Assembly (NCBI GenBank): GCA_964057225.1
Contig: OZ059899.1
Span: 4,650,001-4,714,000 of the forward strand
Reading direction: 5' to 3'
From: Auanema rhodensis
Lineage: Eukaryota > Nematoda > Chromadorea > Rhabditida > Rhabditidae
Length of the DNA: 64,000 nucleotides
Each line of letters opens with the position of its first letter. Positions within the stretch are counted from its first letter, which is position 1. Position numbers and translations under genes: made by a program. The notes beneath the pieces were generated by a model. The model saw nothing but the letters and a program-made list of their open reading frames with translations. It made no database searches and was not told the origin of the DNA. Positions 28,501 to 39,382 of the stretch are shown in pieces.

Positions 28501-31500
28501 TGCCTTGAAAAAAGAAATCTAAAAACATCTACTTTTTGCTAAATTATTTTAAAATTTTTCGAAAAAATTTTTGTCAAAATGTTTTTGGAAGCAATGTTGA
28601 GTGTACATGGAAACTCAACATACACTAATGCATCATTTTTCAAACGATCATAACTGATTTTTGTATTAAGCGTTTCTCAATGTAGTATAGTGCATTCGAT
28701 GCGGATTTTTAAGCTGCGTCGATCTGTGTTATCAGATTTGCGCTAGCTTAAAAATGCACCGAGATATCAATTGATATAAGTTCACACATATATCCTCGAT
28801 TTTTACCCTGAAGAATGAATTTTTTCGTTGAATAACATTGTCCATCGTCTTTGCCTTGAAAAAAGGAATCTAAAAACATCTACTTTTTGCTAAATTATTT
28901 TGAAATTTTTCGAAAAAATTTTTGTCAAAATGTTTTTGGAAGCAATCTTGAGTGTACATGGAAACTCAACATACACTAATGCATCATTTTTCAAACGATC
29001 ATAACTGATTTTTGTATTAAGCGTTTCTCAATGTAGTATAGTGCATTCGATGCGGATTTTTAAGCTGCGTCGATCTGTGTTATCAGATTTGCGCTAGCTT
29101 AAAAATGCACCGAGATATCAACTGATATAAGTTCACACTTATATCCTCGATTTTCACCCTGAAGAATGAATTTTTTCGTTGAATAACATTGTCCATCGTC
29201 TTTGCCTTGAAAAAAGGAATCTAAAAACATCTACTTTTTGCTAAATTATTTTGAAATTTTTCGAAAAAATTTTTGTCAAATTGTTTTTGGAAGCAATGTT
29301 GAGTCTACATGGAAACTCAACATACACTAATGCATCATTTTTCAAACGATCATAACTAATTTTTGTATTAAGCGTTTCTCAATGTAGTATAGTGCATTCG
29401 ATGCGGATTTTTAAGCTGCGTCGATCTGTGTTATCAGATTTGCGCTAGCTTAAAAATGCACCGAGATATCAACTGATATAAGTTCACACTTATATCTTCG
29501 ATTTTCACCCTGAAGAATTAATTTTTTCGTTGAATAACATTGTCCATCGTCTTCGCCTTGAAAAAAGGAATCTAGAAGCATCTACTTTTTGCTAAATTAT
29601 TTTGAAATTTTTCGAAAAAATTTTTGTCAAAATGTTTTTGGAAGCAATGTTGAGTGTACATGGAAACTCAACATACACTAATGCATCATTTTTCAAACGA
29701 TCATAACTGATTTTTGTATTAAGCGTTTCTCAATGTAGTATAGTGCATTCGATGCGGATTTTTAAGCTGCGTCGATCTGTGTTATCAGATTTGCGCTAGC
29801 TTAAAAATGCACCGAGATATCAACTGATATAAGTTCACACATATATCCTCGATTTTCACCCTGAAGAATCAATTTTTTCGTTGAATAACATTGTCCATCG
29901 TCTTTGCCTTGAAAAAAGAAATCTAAAAACATCTACTTTTTGCTAAATTAGTTTGAAATTTTTCGAAAAAATTTTTGTCAAAATGTTTTTGGAAGCAATG
30001 TTGAGTGTACATGGAAACTCAACATACACTAATGCATCATTTTTCAAACGATCATAACTGATTTTTGTATTAAGCGTTTCTCAATGTAGTATAGTGCATT
30101 CGATGCGGATTTTTAAGCTGCGTCGATCTGTGTTATCAGATTTGCGCCAGCTTAAAAATGCACCGAGATATCAACTGATATAAGTTCACACTTATATCCT
30201 CGATTTTCACCCTGAAGAATCAATTTTTTCGTTGAATAACATTGTCCATCGTCTTTGCCTTGAAAAAAGGAATCTAAAAACATCTACTTTTTGCTAAATT
30301 ATTTTGAAATTTTTCGAAAAAATTTTTGTCAAAATGTTTTTGGAAGCAATGTTGAGTCTACATGGAAACTCAACATACACTAATGCATCATTTTTCAAAC
30401 GATCATAACTAATTTTTGTATTAAGCGTTTCTCAATGTAGTATAGTGCATTCGATGCGGATTTTTAAGCTGCGTCGATCTGTGTTATCAGATTTGCGCTA
30501 GCTTAAAAATGCACCGAGATATCAACTGATATAAGTTCACACATATATCCTCGATTTTCACCCTGAAGAATGAATTTTTTCGTTGAATAACATTGTCCAT
30601 CGTCTTTGCCTTGAAAAAAGGAATCTAAAAACATCTACTTTTTGCTAAATTATTTTGAAATTTTTCGAAAAAATTTTTGTCAAAATGTTTTTGGAAGCAA
30701 TGTTGAGTCTACATGGAAACTCAACATACACTAATGCATCATTTTTCAAACGATCATAACTAATTTTTGTATTAAGCGTTTCTCAATGTAGTATAGTGCA
30801 TTCGATGCGGATTTTTAAGCTGCGTCGATCTGTGTTATCAGATTTGCGCTAGCTTAAAAATGCACCGAGATATCAACTGATATAAGTTCACACTTATATC
30901 TTCGATTTTCACCCTGAAGAATTAATTTTTTCGTTGAATAACATTGTCCATCGTCTTCGCCTTGAAAAAAGGAATCTAGAAGCATCTACTTTTTGCTAAA
31001 TTATTTTGAAATTTTTCGAAAAAATTTTTGTCAAAATGTTTTTGGAAGCAATGTTGAGTGTACATGGAAACTCAACATACACTAATGCATCATTTTTCAA
31101 ACGATCATAACTGATTTTTGTATTAAGCGTTTCTCAATGTAGTATAGTGCATTCGATGCGGATTTTTAAGCTGCGTCGATCTGTGTTATCAGATTTGCGC
31201 TAGCTTAAAAATGCACCGAGATATCAACTGATATAAGTTCACACATATATCCTCGATTTTCACCCTGAAGAATGAATTTTTTCGTTGAATAACATTGTCC
31301 ATCGTCTTTGCCTTGAAAAAAGGAATCTAAAAACATCTACTTTTTGCTAAATTATTTTGAAATTTTTCGAAAAAATTTTTGTCAAAATGTTTTTGGAAGC
31401 AATGTTGAGTCTACATGGAAACTCAACATACACTAATGCATCATTTTTCAAACGATCATAACTAATTTTTGTATTAAGCGTTTCTCAATGTAGTATAGTG

Positions 31501-32962
31501 CATTCGATGCGGATTTTTAAGCTGCGTCGATCTGTGTTATCAGATTTGCGCTAGCTTAAAAATGCACCGAGATATCAACTGATATAAGTTCACACTTATA
31601 TCTTCGATTTTCACCCTGAAGAATTAATTTTTTCGTTGAATAACATTGTCCATCGTCTTCGCCTTGAAAAAAGGAATCTAGAAGCATCTACTTTTTGCTA
31701 AATTATTTTGAAATTTTTCGAAAAAATTTTTGTCAAAATGTTTTTGGAAGCAATGTTGAGTGTACATGGAAACTCAACATACACTAATGCATCATTTTTC
31801 AAACGATCATAACTGATTTTTGTATTAAGCGTTTCTCAATGTAGTATAGTGCATTCGATGCGGATTTTTAAGCTGCGTCGATCTGTGTTATCAGATTTGC
31901 GCTAGCTTAAAAATGCACCGAGATATCAACTGATATAAGTTCACACATATATCCTCGATTTTCACCCTGAAGAATCAATTTTTTCGTTGAATAACATTGT
32001 CCATCGTCTTTGCCTTGAAAAAAGAAATCTAAAAACATCTACTTTTTGCTAAATTAGTTTGAAATTTTTCGAAGAAATTTTTGTCAAAATGTTTTTGGAA
32101 GCAATGTTGAGTGTACATGGAAACTCAACATACACTAATGCATCATTTTTCAAACGATCATAACTGATTTTTGTATCAAGCGTTTCTCAATGTAGTATAG
32201 TGCATTCGATGCGGATTTTTAAGCTGCGTCGATCTGTGTTATCAGATTTGCGCTAGCTTAAAAATGCACCGAGATATCAACTGATATAAGTTCACACTTA
32301 TATCCTCGATTTTCACCCTGAAGAATTAATTTTTTCGTTGAATAACATTGTCCATCGTCTTTGCCTTGAAAAAAGGAATCTAGAAGCATCTACTTTTTGC
32401 TAAATTATTTTGAAATTTTTCGAAAAAATTTTTGTCAAAATGTTTTTGGAAGCAATGTTGAGTGTACATGGAAACTCAACATACACTAATGCATCATTTT
32501 TCAAACGATCATAACTGATTTTTGTATTAAGCGTTTCTCAATGTAGTATAGTGCATTCGATGCGGATTTTTAAGCTGCGTCGATCTGTGTTATCAGATTT
32601 GCGCCAGCTTAAAAATGCACCGAGATATCAACTGATATAAGTTCACACTTATATCCTCGATTTTCACCCTGAAGAATCAATTTTTTCGTTGAATAACATT
32701 GTCCATCGTCTTTGCCTTGAAAAAAAAAATCTAAAAACATCTACTTTTTGCTAAATAATTTTAAAATTTTTCGAAAAAATTTTTGTCAAAATGTTTTTGG
32801 AAGCAATGTTGAGTGTACATGGAAACTCAACATACACTAATGCATCATTTTTCAAACGATCATAACTGATTTTTGTATTAAGCGTTTCTCAATGTAGTAT
32901 AGTGCATTCGATGCGGATTTTTAAGCTGCGTCGATCTGTGTTATCAGATTTGCGCTAGCTTA
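25593..32962 (+). repeat. 7370-bp 21-monomer block, copy 2
   Basis: This is the second copy of the block at 18223-25592. All the distinctive monomers of copy 1 recur 7370 bp later (for example 26317, 27019, 28071, 28773, 29124 and 31932). I saw no difference at the diagnostic sites I compared, though I could not align every base. Identity ends at 32955, where GCGCCAGC of copy 1 becomes GCGCTAGC. The next monomer (32985) resembles 28773 rather than the start of the block, so the array changes register there by 12 monomers. Confidence 0.9.
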
Positions 32963-34885
32963 AAAATGCACCGAGATATCAATTGATATAAGTTCACACA
33001 TATATCCTCGATTTTTACCCTGAAGAATGAATTTTTTCGTTGAATAACATTGTCCATCGTCTTTGCCTTGAAAAAAGGAATCTAAAAACATCTACTTTTC
33101 GCTAAATTATTTTGAAATTTTTCGAAAAAATTTTTGTCAAAATGTTTTTGGAAGCAATCTTGAGTGTACATGGAAACTCAACATACACTAATGCATCATT
33201 TTTCAAACGATCATAACTGATTTTTGTATTAAGCGTTTCTCAATGTAGAATAGTGCATTCGATGCGGATTTTTAAGCTGCGTCGATCTGTGTTATCAGAT
33301 TTGCGCTAGCTTAAAAATGCACCGAGATATCAACTGATATAAGTTCACACTTATATCCTCGATTTTCACCCTGAAGAATGAATTTTTTCGTTGAATAACA
33401 TTGTCCATCGTCTTTGCCTTGAAAAAAGGAATCTAAAAACATCTACTTTTTGCTAAATTATTTTGAAATTTTTCGAAAAAATTTTTGTCAAAATGTTTTT
33501 GGAAGCAATGTTGAGTCTACATGGAAACTCAACATACACTAATGCATCATTTTTCAAACGATCATAACTGATTTTTGTATTAAGCGTTTCTCAATGTAGT
33601 ATAGTGCATTCGATGCGGATTTTTAAGCTGCGTCGATCTGTGTTATCAGATTTGCGCTAGCTTAAAAATGCACCGAGATATCAACTGATATAAGTTCACA
33701 CTTATATTCTCGATTTTCACCCTGAAGAATTAATTTTTTCGTTGAATAACATTGTCCATCGTCTTTGCCTTGAAAAAAGAAATCTAAAAACATCTACTTT
33801 TTGCTAAATTATTTTGAAATTTTTCGAAAAAATTTTTGTCAAAATGTTTTTGGAAGCAATGTTGAGTGTACATGGAAACTCAACATACACTAATGCATCA
33901 TTTTTCAAACGATCATAACTGATTTTTGTATTAAGCGTTTCTCAATGTAGTATAGTGCATTCGATGCGGATTTTTAAGCTGCGTCGATCTGTGTTATCAG
34001 ATTTGCGCTAGCTTGAAAATGCACCGAGATATCAACTGATATAAGTTCACACATATATCCTCGATTTTCACCCTGAAGAATTAATTTTTTCGTTGAATAA
34101 CATTGTCCATCGTCTTTGCCTTGAAAAAAGAAATCTAAAAACATCTACTTTTTGCTAAATTATTTTGAAATTTTTCGAAAAAATTTTTGTCAAAATGTTT
34201 TTGGAAGCAATGTTGAGTGTACATGGAAACTCAACATACACTAATGCATCATTTTTCATACGATCATAACTGATTTTTGTATTAAGCGTTTCTCAATGTA
34301 GTATAGTGCATTCGATGCGGATTTTTAAGCTGCGTCGATCTGTGTTATCAGATTTGCGCTAGCTTAAAAATGCACCGAGATATCAACTGATATAAGTTCA
34401 CACTTATATCCTCGATTTTCACCCTGAAGAATTAATTTTTTCGTTGAATAATATTGTCCATCGTCTTTGCCTTGAAAAAAGGAATCTAAAAACATCTACT
34501 TTTTGCTAAATTATTTTGAAATTTTTCGAAAAATTTTTTGTCAAAATGTTTTTGGAAGCAATGTTGAGTGTACATGGAAACTCAACATACACTAATGCAT
34601 CATTTTTCAAACGATCATAACTGATTTTTGTATTAAGCGTTTCTCAATGTAGTATAGTGCATTCGATGCGGATTTTTAAGCTGCGTCGATCCGTGTTATC
34701 AGATTTGCGCTAGCTTAAAAATGCACCGAGATATCAACTGATATAAGTTCACACTTATATCCTCGATTTTCACCCTGAAGAATTAATTTTTTCGTTGAAT
34801 AATATTGTCCATCGTCTTTGCCTTGAAAAAAGGAATCTAAAAACATCTACTTTTTGCTAAATTATTTTGAAATTTTTCGAAAAAA
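32963..34885 (+). repeat. Monomers next to the inversion, with many private changes
   Basis: Monomers at 32985, 33336, 33687, 34038, 34389 and 34740. The first two resemble 28773 and 29124. Others carry changes I saw once: CTTTTCGCTA and GTAGAATAG (32985), TATATTCTCG (33687) and CATACGATC (34038). 34389 and 34740 both have AATAATATTG. The larger share of single-copy changes suggests less homogenisation near the junction. Confidence 0.7.
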
Positions 34886-35025
34886 TTTTTGTCAAAATGT
34901 TTTTGGAAGCAATGTTGAGTGTACATGGAAACTCAACATACACTAATGCATCATTTTTCAAACGATCATAACTAATTTTTGTATTAAGCGTTTCTCAATG
35001 TAGTATAGTGCGATTTTTTTTTTTT
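34886..35025. other. Inversion junction between the two arms
   Basis: The forward monomer starting at 34740 is intact to offset 272 (ending TAGTATAGTGC at 35011). It is followed by GA, then 12 T (35014-35025), then CGAAAAATTTTAAAATAA, which is the reverse-complement monomer from about offset 146 downward. A normal inverted monomer has only 6 T before CG. The forward monomer has GATTTTT at offsets 283-289, so the join could use that T run as microhomology with a loss of about 10 bases (offsets 273-282). The matched arms begin at about 34885 on the left and 35020 on the right, leaving about 135 bp of unpaired centre. The flanking monomers are not mirror images: the left one has AATAATATTG, while the right one has the complement of AATAACATTG and an extra ATGAGTG. 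A simple fold-back read chimera is therefore unlikely, though a misjoin during assembly remains possible. Confidence 0.9.
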
Positions 35026-35165
35026 CGAAAAATTTTAAAATAATTTAGCAAAAAGTAGATGTTTTTAGATTCCTTTTTTCAAGGCAAAGACGATGGACAA
35101 TGTTATTCAACGAAAAAATTAATTCTTCAGGGTGAAAATCGAGGATATGAGTGTGAACTTATATC

Positions 35166-35516
35166 AGTTGATATCTCGGTGCATTTTTAAGCTAGCGCAA
35201 ATCTGATAACACAGATCGACGCAGCTTAAAAAACCGCATCGAATGCACTATACTACATTTAGAAACGCTTAATACAAAAATAAGTTATGATCGTTTGAAA
35301 AATGATGCATTAGTGTATGTTGAGTTTCCATGTACACTCAACATTGCTTCCAAAAACATTTTGACAAAAATTTTTTCGAAAAATTTCAAAATAATTTAGC
35401 AAAAAGTAGATGTTTTTAGATTCCTTTTTTCAAGGCAAAGACGATGGACAATGTTATTCAACGAAAAAATTAATTCTTCAGGGTGAAAATCGAGGATATA
35501 AGTGTGAACTTATATC
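35166..35516 (-). repeat. First complete inverted monomer
   Basis: It carries TTAAAAAACCGC in place of TTAAAAATCCGC (one base changed) and CATTTAGAAAC, a variant I found only in the inverted arm. It lies outside the 702-bp dimer that follows. Confidence 0.7.
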
Positions 35517-37973
35517 AGTTGATATCTCGGTGCATTTTTAAGCTAGCGCAAATCTGATAACACAGATCGACGCAGCTTAAAAATCCGCATCGAATGCACT
35601 ATACTACATTGAGAAACTCTTAATACAAAAATCAGTTATGATCGTTTGAAAAATGATGCATTAGTGTATGTTGAGTTTCCATGTACACTCAACATTGCTT
35701 CCAAAAACATTTTGACAAAAATTTTTTCGAAAAATTTCAAAATAATTTAGCAAAAAGTAGATGTTTTTAGATTCCTTTTTTCAAGGCAAAGACGATGGAC
35801 AATGTTATTCAACGAAAAAATTAATTCTTCAGGGTGAAAATCGAGGATATAAGTGTGAACTTATATCAGTTGATATCTCGGTGCATTTTTAAGCTAGCGG
35901 AAATCTGATAACACGGATCGACGCAGCTTAAAAATCCGCATCGAATGCACTATACTACATTGAGAAACGCTTAATACAAAAATAAGTTATGATCGTTTGA
36001 AAAATGATGCATTAGTGTATGTTGAGTTTCCATGTACACTCAACATTGCTTCCAAAAACATTTTGACAAAAATTTTTTCGAAAATTTTCAAAATAATTTA
36101 GCAAAAAGTAGATGTTTTTAGATTCCTTTTTTCAAGGCAAAGACGATGGACAATGTTATTCAACGAAAAAATTAATTCTTCAGGGTGAAAATCGAGGATA
36201 TAAGTGTGAACTTATATCAGTTGATATCTCGGTGCATTTTTAAGCTAGCGCAAATCTGATAACACAGATCGACGCAGCTTAAAAATCCGCATCGAATGCA
36301 CTATACTTCATTGAGAAACTCTTAATACAAAAATCAGTTATGATCGTTTGAAAAATGATGCATTAGTGTATGTTGAGTTTCCATGTACACTCAACATTGC
36401 TTCCAAAAACATTTTGACAAAAATTTTTTCGAAAAATTTCAAAATAATTTAGCGAAAAGTAGATGTTTTTAGATTCCTTTTTTCAAGGCAAAGACGATGG
36501 ACAATGTTATTCAACGAAAAAATTAATTCTTCAGGGTGAAAATCGAGGATATAAGTGTGAACTTATATCAGTTGATATCTCGGTGCATTTTTAAGCTAGC
36601 GGAAATCTGATAACACGGATCGACGCAGCTTAAAAATCCGCATCGAATGCACTATACTACATTGAGAAACGCTTAATACAAAAATAAGTTATGATCGTTT
36701 GAAAAATGATGCATTAGTGTATGTTGAGTTTCCATGTACACTCAACATTGCTTCCAAAAACATTTTGACAAAAATTTTTTCGAAAATTTTCAAAATAATT
36801 TAGCAAAAAGTAGATGTTTTTAGATTCCTTTTTTCAAGGCAAAGACGATGGACAATGTTATTCAACGAAAAAATTAATTCTTCAGGGTGAAAATCGAGGA
36901 TATAAGTGTGAACTTATATCAGTTGATATCTCGGTGCATTTTTAAGCTAGCGCAAATCTGATAACACAGATCGACGCAGCTTAAAAATCCGCATCGAATG
37001 CACTATACTACATTGAGGAACGCTTAATACAAAAATAAGTTATGATCGTTTGAAAAATGATGCATTAGTGTATGTTGAGTTTCCATGTACACTCAACATT
37101 GCTTCCAAAAACATTTTGACAAAAATTTTTTCGAAAAATTTCAAAATAATTTAGCAAAAAGTAGATGTTTTTAGATTCCTTTTTTCAAGGCAAAGACGAT
37201 GGACAATGTTATTCAACGAAAAAATTAATTCTTCAGGGTGAAAATCGAGGATATAAGTGTGAACTTATATCAGTTGATATCTCGGTGCATTTTTAAGCTA
37301 GCGCAAATCTGATAACACGGATCGACACAGCTTAAAAATCCGCATCGAATGCACTATACTACATTGAGAAACGCTTAATACAAAAATAAGTTATGATCGT
37401 TTGAAAAATGATGCATTAGTGTATGCTGAGTTTCCATGTACACTCAACATTGCTTCCAAAAACATTTTGACAAAAATTTTTTCGAAAATTTTCAAAATAA
37501 TTTAGCAAAAAGTAGATGTTTTTAGATTCCTTTTTTCAAGGCAAAGACGATGGACAATGTTATTCAACGAAAAAATTAATTCTTCAGGGTGAAAATCGAG
37601 GATATAAGTGTGAACTTATATCAGTTGATATCTCGGTGCATTTTTAAGCTAGCGCAAATCTGATAACACAGATCGACGCAGCTTAAAAATCCGCATCGAA
37701 TGCACTATACTACTTTGAGAAACTCTTAATACAAAAATCAGTTATGATCGTTTGAAAAATGATGCATTAGTGTATGTTGAGTTTCCATGTACACTCAACA
37801 TTGCTTCCAAAAACATTTTGACAAAAATTTTTTCGAAAAATTTCAAAATAATTTAGCAAAAAGTAGATGTTTTTAGATTCCTTTTTTCAAGGCAAAGACG
37901 ATGGACAATGTTATTCAACGAAAAAATTGATTCTTCAGGTTGAAAATCGAGGATATATGTGTGAACTTATATC
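35517..37973 (-). repeat. 702-bp dimeric higher-order repeat
   Basis: Monomers alternate between two types. One has GAGAAACTCTTAATAC with AAAATCAG (35517, 36219, 37623). The other has AAAATAAG with CGAAAATTTTC (35868, 36570, 37272). The second type at 35868 and 36570 also carries GCGGAAATC with CACGGATCG, the complement of the A-type markers of the left arm. 36921 interrupts the alternation with GAGGAACGC. Confidence 0.8.
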
Positions 37974-39382
37974 AGTTGATATCTCGGTGCATTTTTAAGC
38001 TAGCGCAAATCTGATAACACAGATCGACGCAACTTAAAAATCCGCATCGAATGCACTATACTACATTGAGAAACGCTTAATACAAAAATAAGTTATGATC
38101 GTTTGAAAAATGATGCATTAGTGTATGTTGAGTTTCCATGTACACTCAACATTGCTTCCAAAAACATTTTGACAAAAATTTTTTCGAAAAATTTCAAAAT
38201 AATTTAGCAAAAAGTAGATGTTTTTAGATTCCTTTTTTCAAGGCAAAGACGATGGACAATGTTATTCAACGAAAAAATTAATTCTTCAGGGTGAAAATCG
38301 AGGATATAAGTGTGAACTTATATCAGTTGATATCTCGGTGCATTTTTAAGCTAGCGCAAATCTGATAACACAGATCGACGCAGCTTAAAAATCCGCATCG
38401 AATGCACTATACTACATTGAGAAACGCTTAATACAAAAATTAGTTATGATCGTTTGAAAAATGATGCATTAGTGTATGTTGAGTTTCCATGTACACTCAA
38501 CATTGCTTCCAAAAACATTTTGACAAAAATTTTTTCGAAAAATTTCAAAATAATTTAGCAAAAAGTAGATGTTTTTAGATTCCTTTTTTCAAGGCAAAGA
38601 TGATGGACAATGTTATTCAACGAAAAAATTAATTCTTCATTGTGAAAATCGAGGATATAAGTGTGAACTTATATCAGTTAATATCTCGGTGCATTTTTAA
38701 GCTAGCGCAAATCTGATAACACAGATCGACGCAGCTTAAAAATCCGCATCGAATGCACTATACTACATTGAGAAACGCTTAATACAAAAATTAGTTATGA
38801 TCGTTTGAAAAATGATGCATTAGTGTATGTTGAGTTTCCATGTACACTCAACATTGCTTCCAAAAACATTTTGACAAAAATTTTTTCGAAAAATTTCAAA
38901 ATAATTCAGCAAAAAGTAGATGTTTTTAGATTCCTTTTTTCAAGGCAAAGACGATGGACAATGTGATTCAACGAAAAAATTGATTCTTCAGGGTGAAAAT
39001 CGAGGATATGTGTGTGAACTTATATCAGTTGATATCTCGGTGCATTTTTAAGCTAGCGCAAATCTGATAACACAGATCGACGCAGCTTAAAAATCCGCAT
39101 CGAATGCACTATACTACATTGAGAAACGCTTAATACAAAAATTAGTTATGATCGTTTGAAAAATGATGCATTAGTGTATGTTGAGTTTCCATGTACACTC
39201 AACATTGCTTCCAAAAACATTTTGACAAAAATTTTTTCGAAAAATTTCGAAATAATTTAGCAAAAAGTAGATGTTTTTAGATTCCTTTTTTCAAGGCAAA
39301 GACGATGGACAATGTTATTCAACGAAAAAATTAATTCTTCATTGTGAAAATCGAGGATATAAGTGTGAACTTATATCAGTTA
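37974..39382 (-). repeat. V-U dimers ahead of the five-mer
   Basis: Monomers with TTCATTGTGAAAA at their right end (38325, 39027) are each followed by one starting AGTTAATATC (38676, 39378). The following monomer carries a linked set: AATTCAGC, then TGATTC or TTATTC, then GATATGTGTG. The pair spans 702 bp and recurs later at 42888 and 46751; at 43590 and 47453 the TTCATTGTG monomer is followed by a partner that lacks the AATTCAGC set. Confidence 0.7.

Larger units (their letters stand above)
1..35011 (+). repeat. Satellite array, forward arm: about 100 tandem monomers of 351 bp
   Basis: The sequence repeats every 351 bp, taking each monomer to begin at GATATAAG or GATATATG (starts at 1, 352, 703, 1053, 1404 and so on up to 34740). 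There are 99 complete monomers, and the 100th stops after 272 bases. Ten monomers are 350 bp. Five of these (703, 2106, 3158, 4561, 5613) have CTTTTTCCTAATT in place of CTTTTTGCTAAATT. The other five (10877, 11929, 16140, 19298, 26668) have a one-base deletion in the purine run after CCTTG. Monomers differ by a few substitutions each, and many of these are shared in patterned blocks, which is the signature of higher-order repeats. No unrelated sequence interrupts the arm. The type is that of a eukaryotic heterochromatic satellite; I do not recognise the family. Confidence 0.98.

Noticed and set aside
35014-35025. T12 run as a retroposon tail or transcription terminator
   Set aside because: It lies between two satellite fragments in opposite orientation with no element or gene beside it. 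A T-run extended at a breakpoint explains it better.
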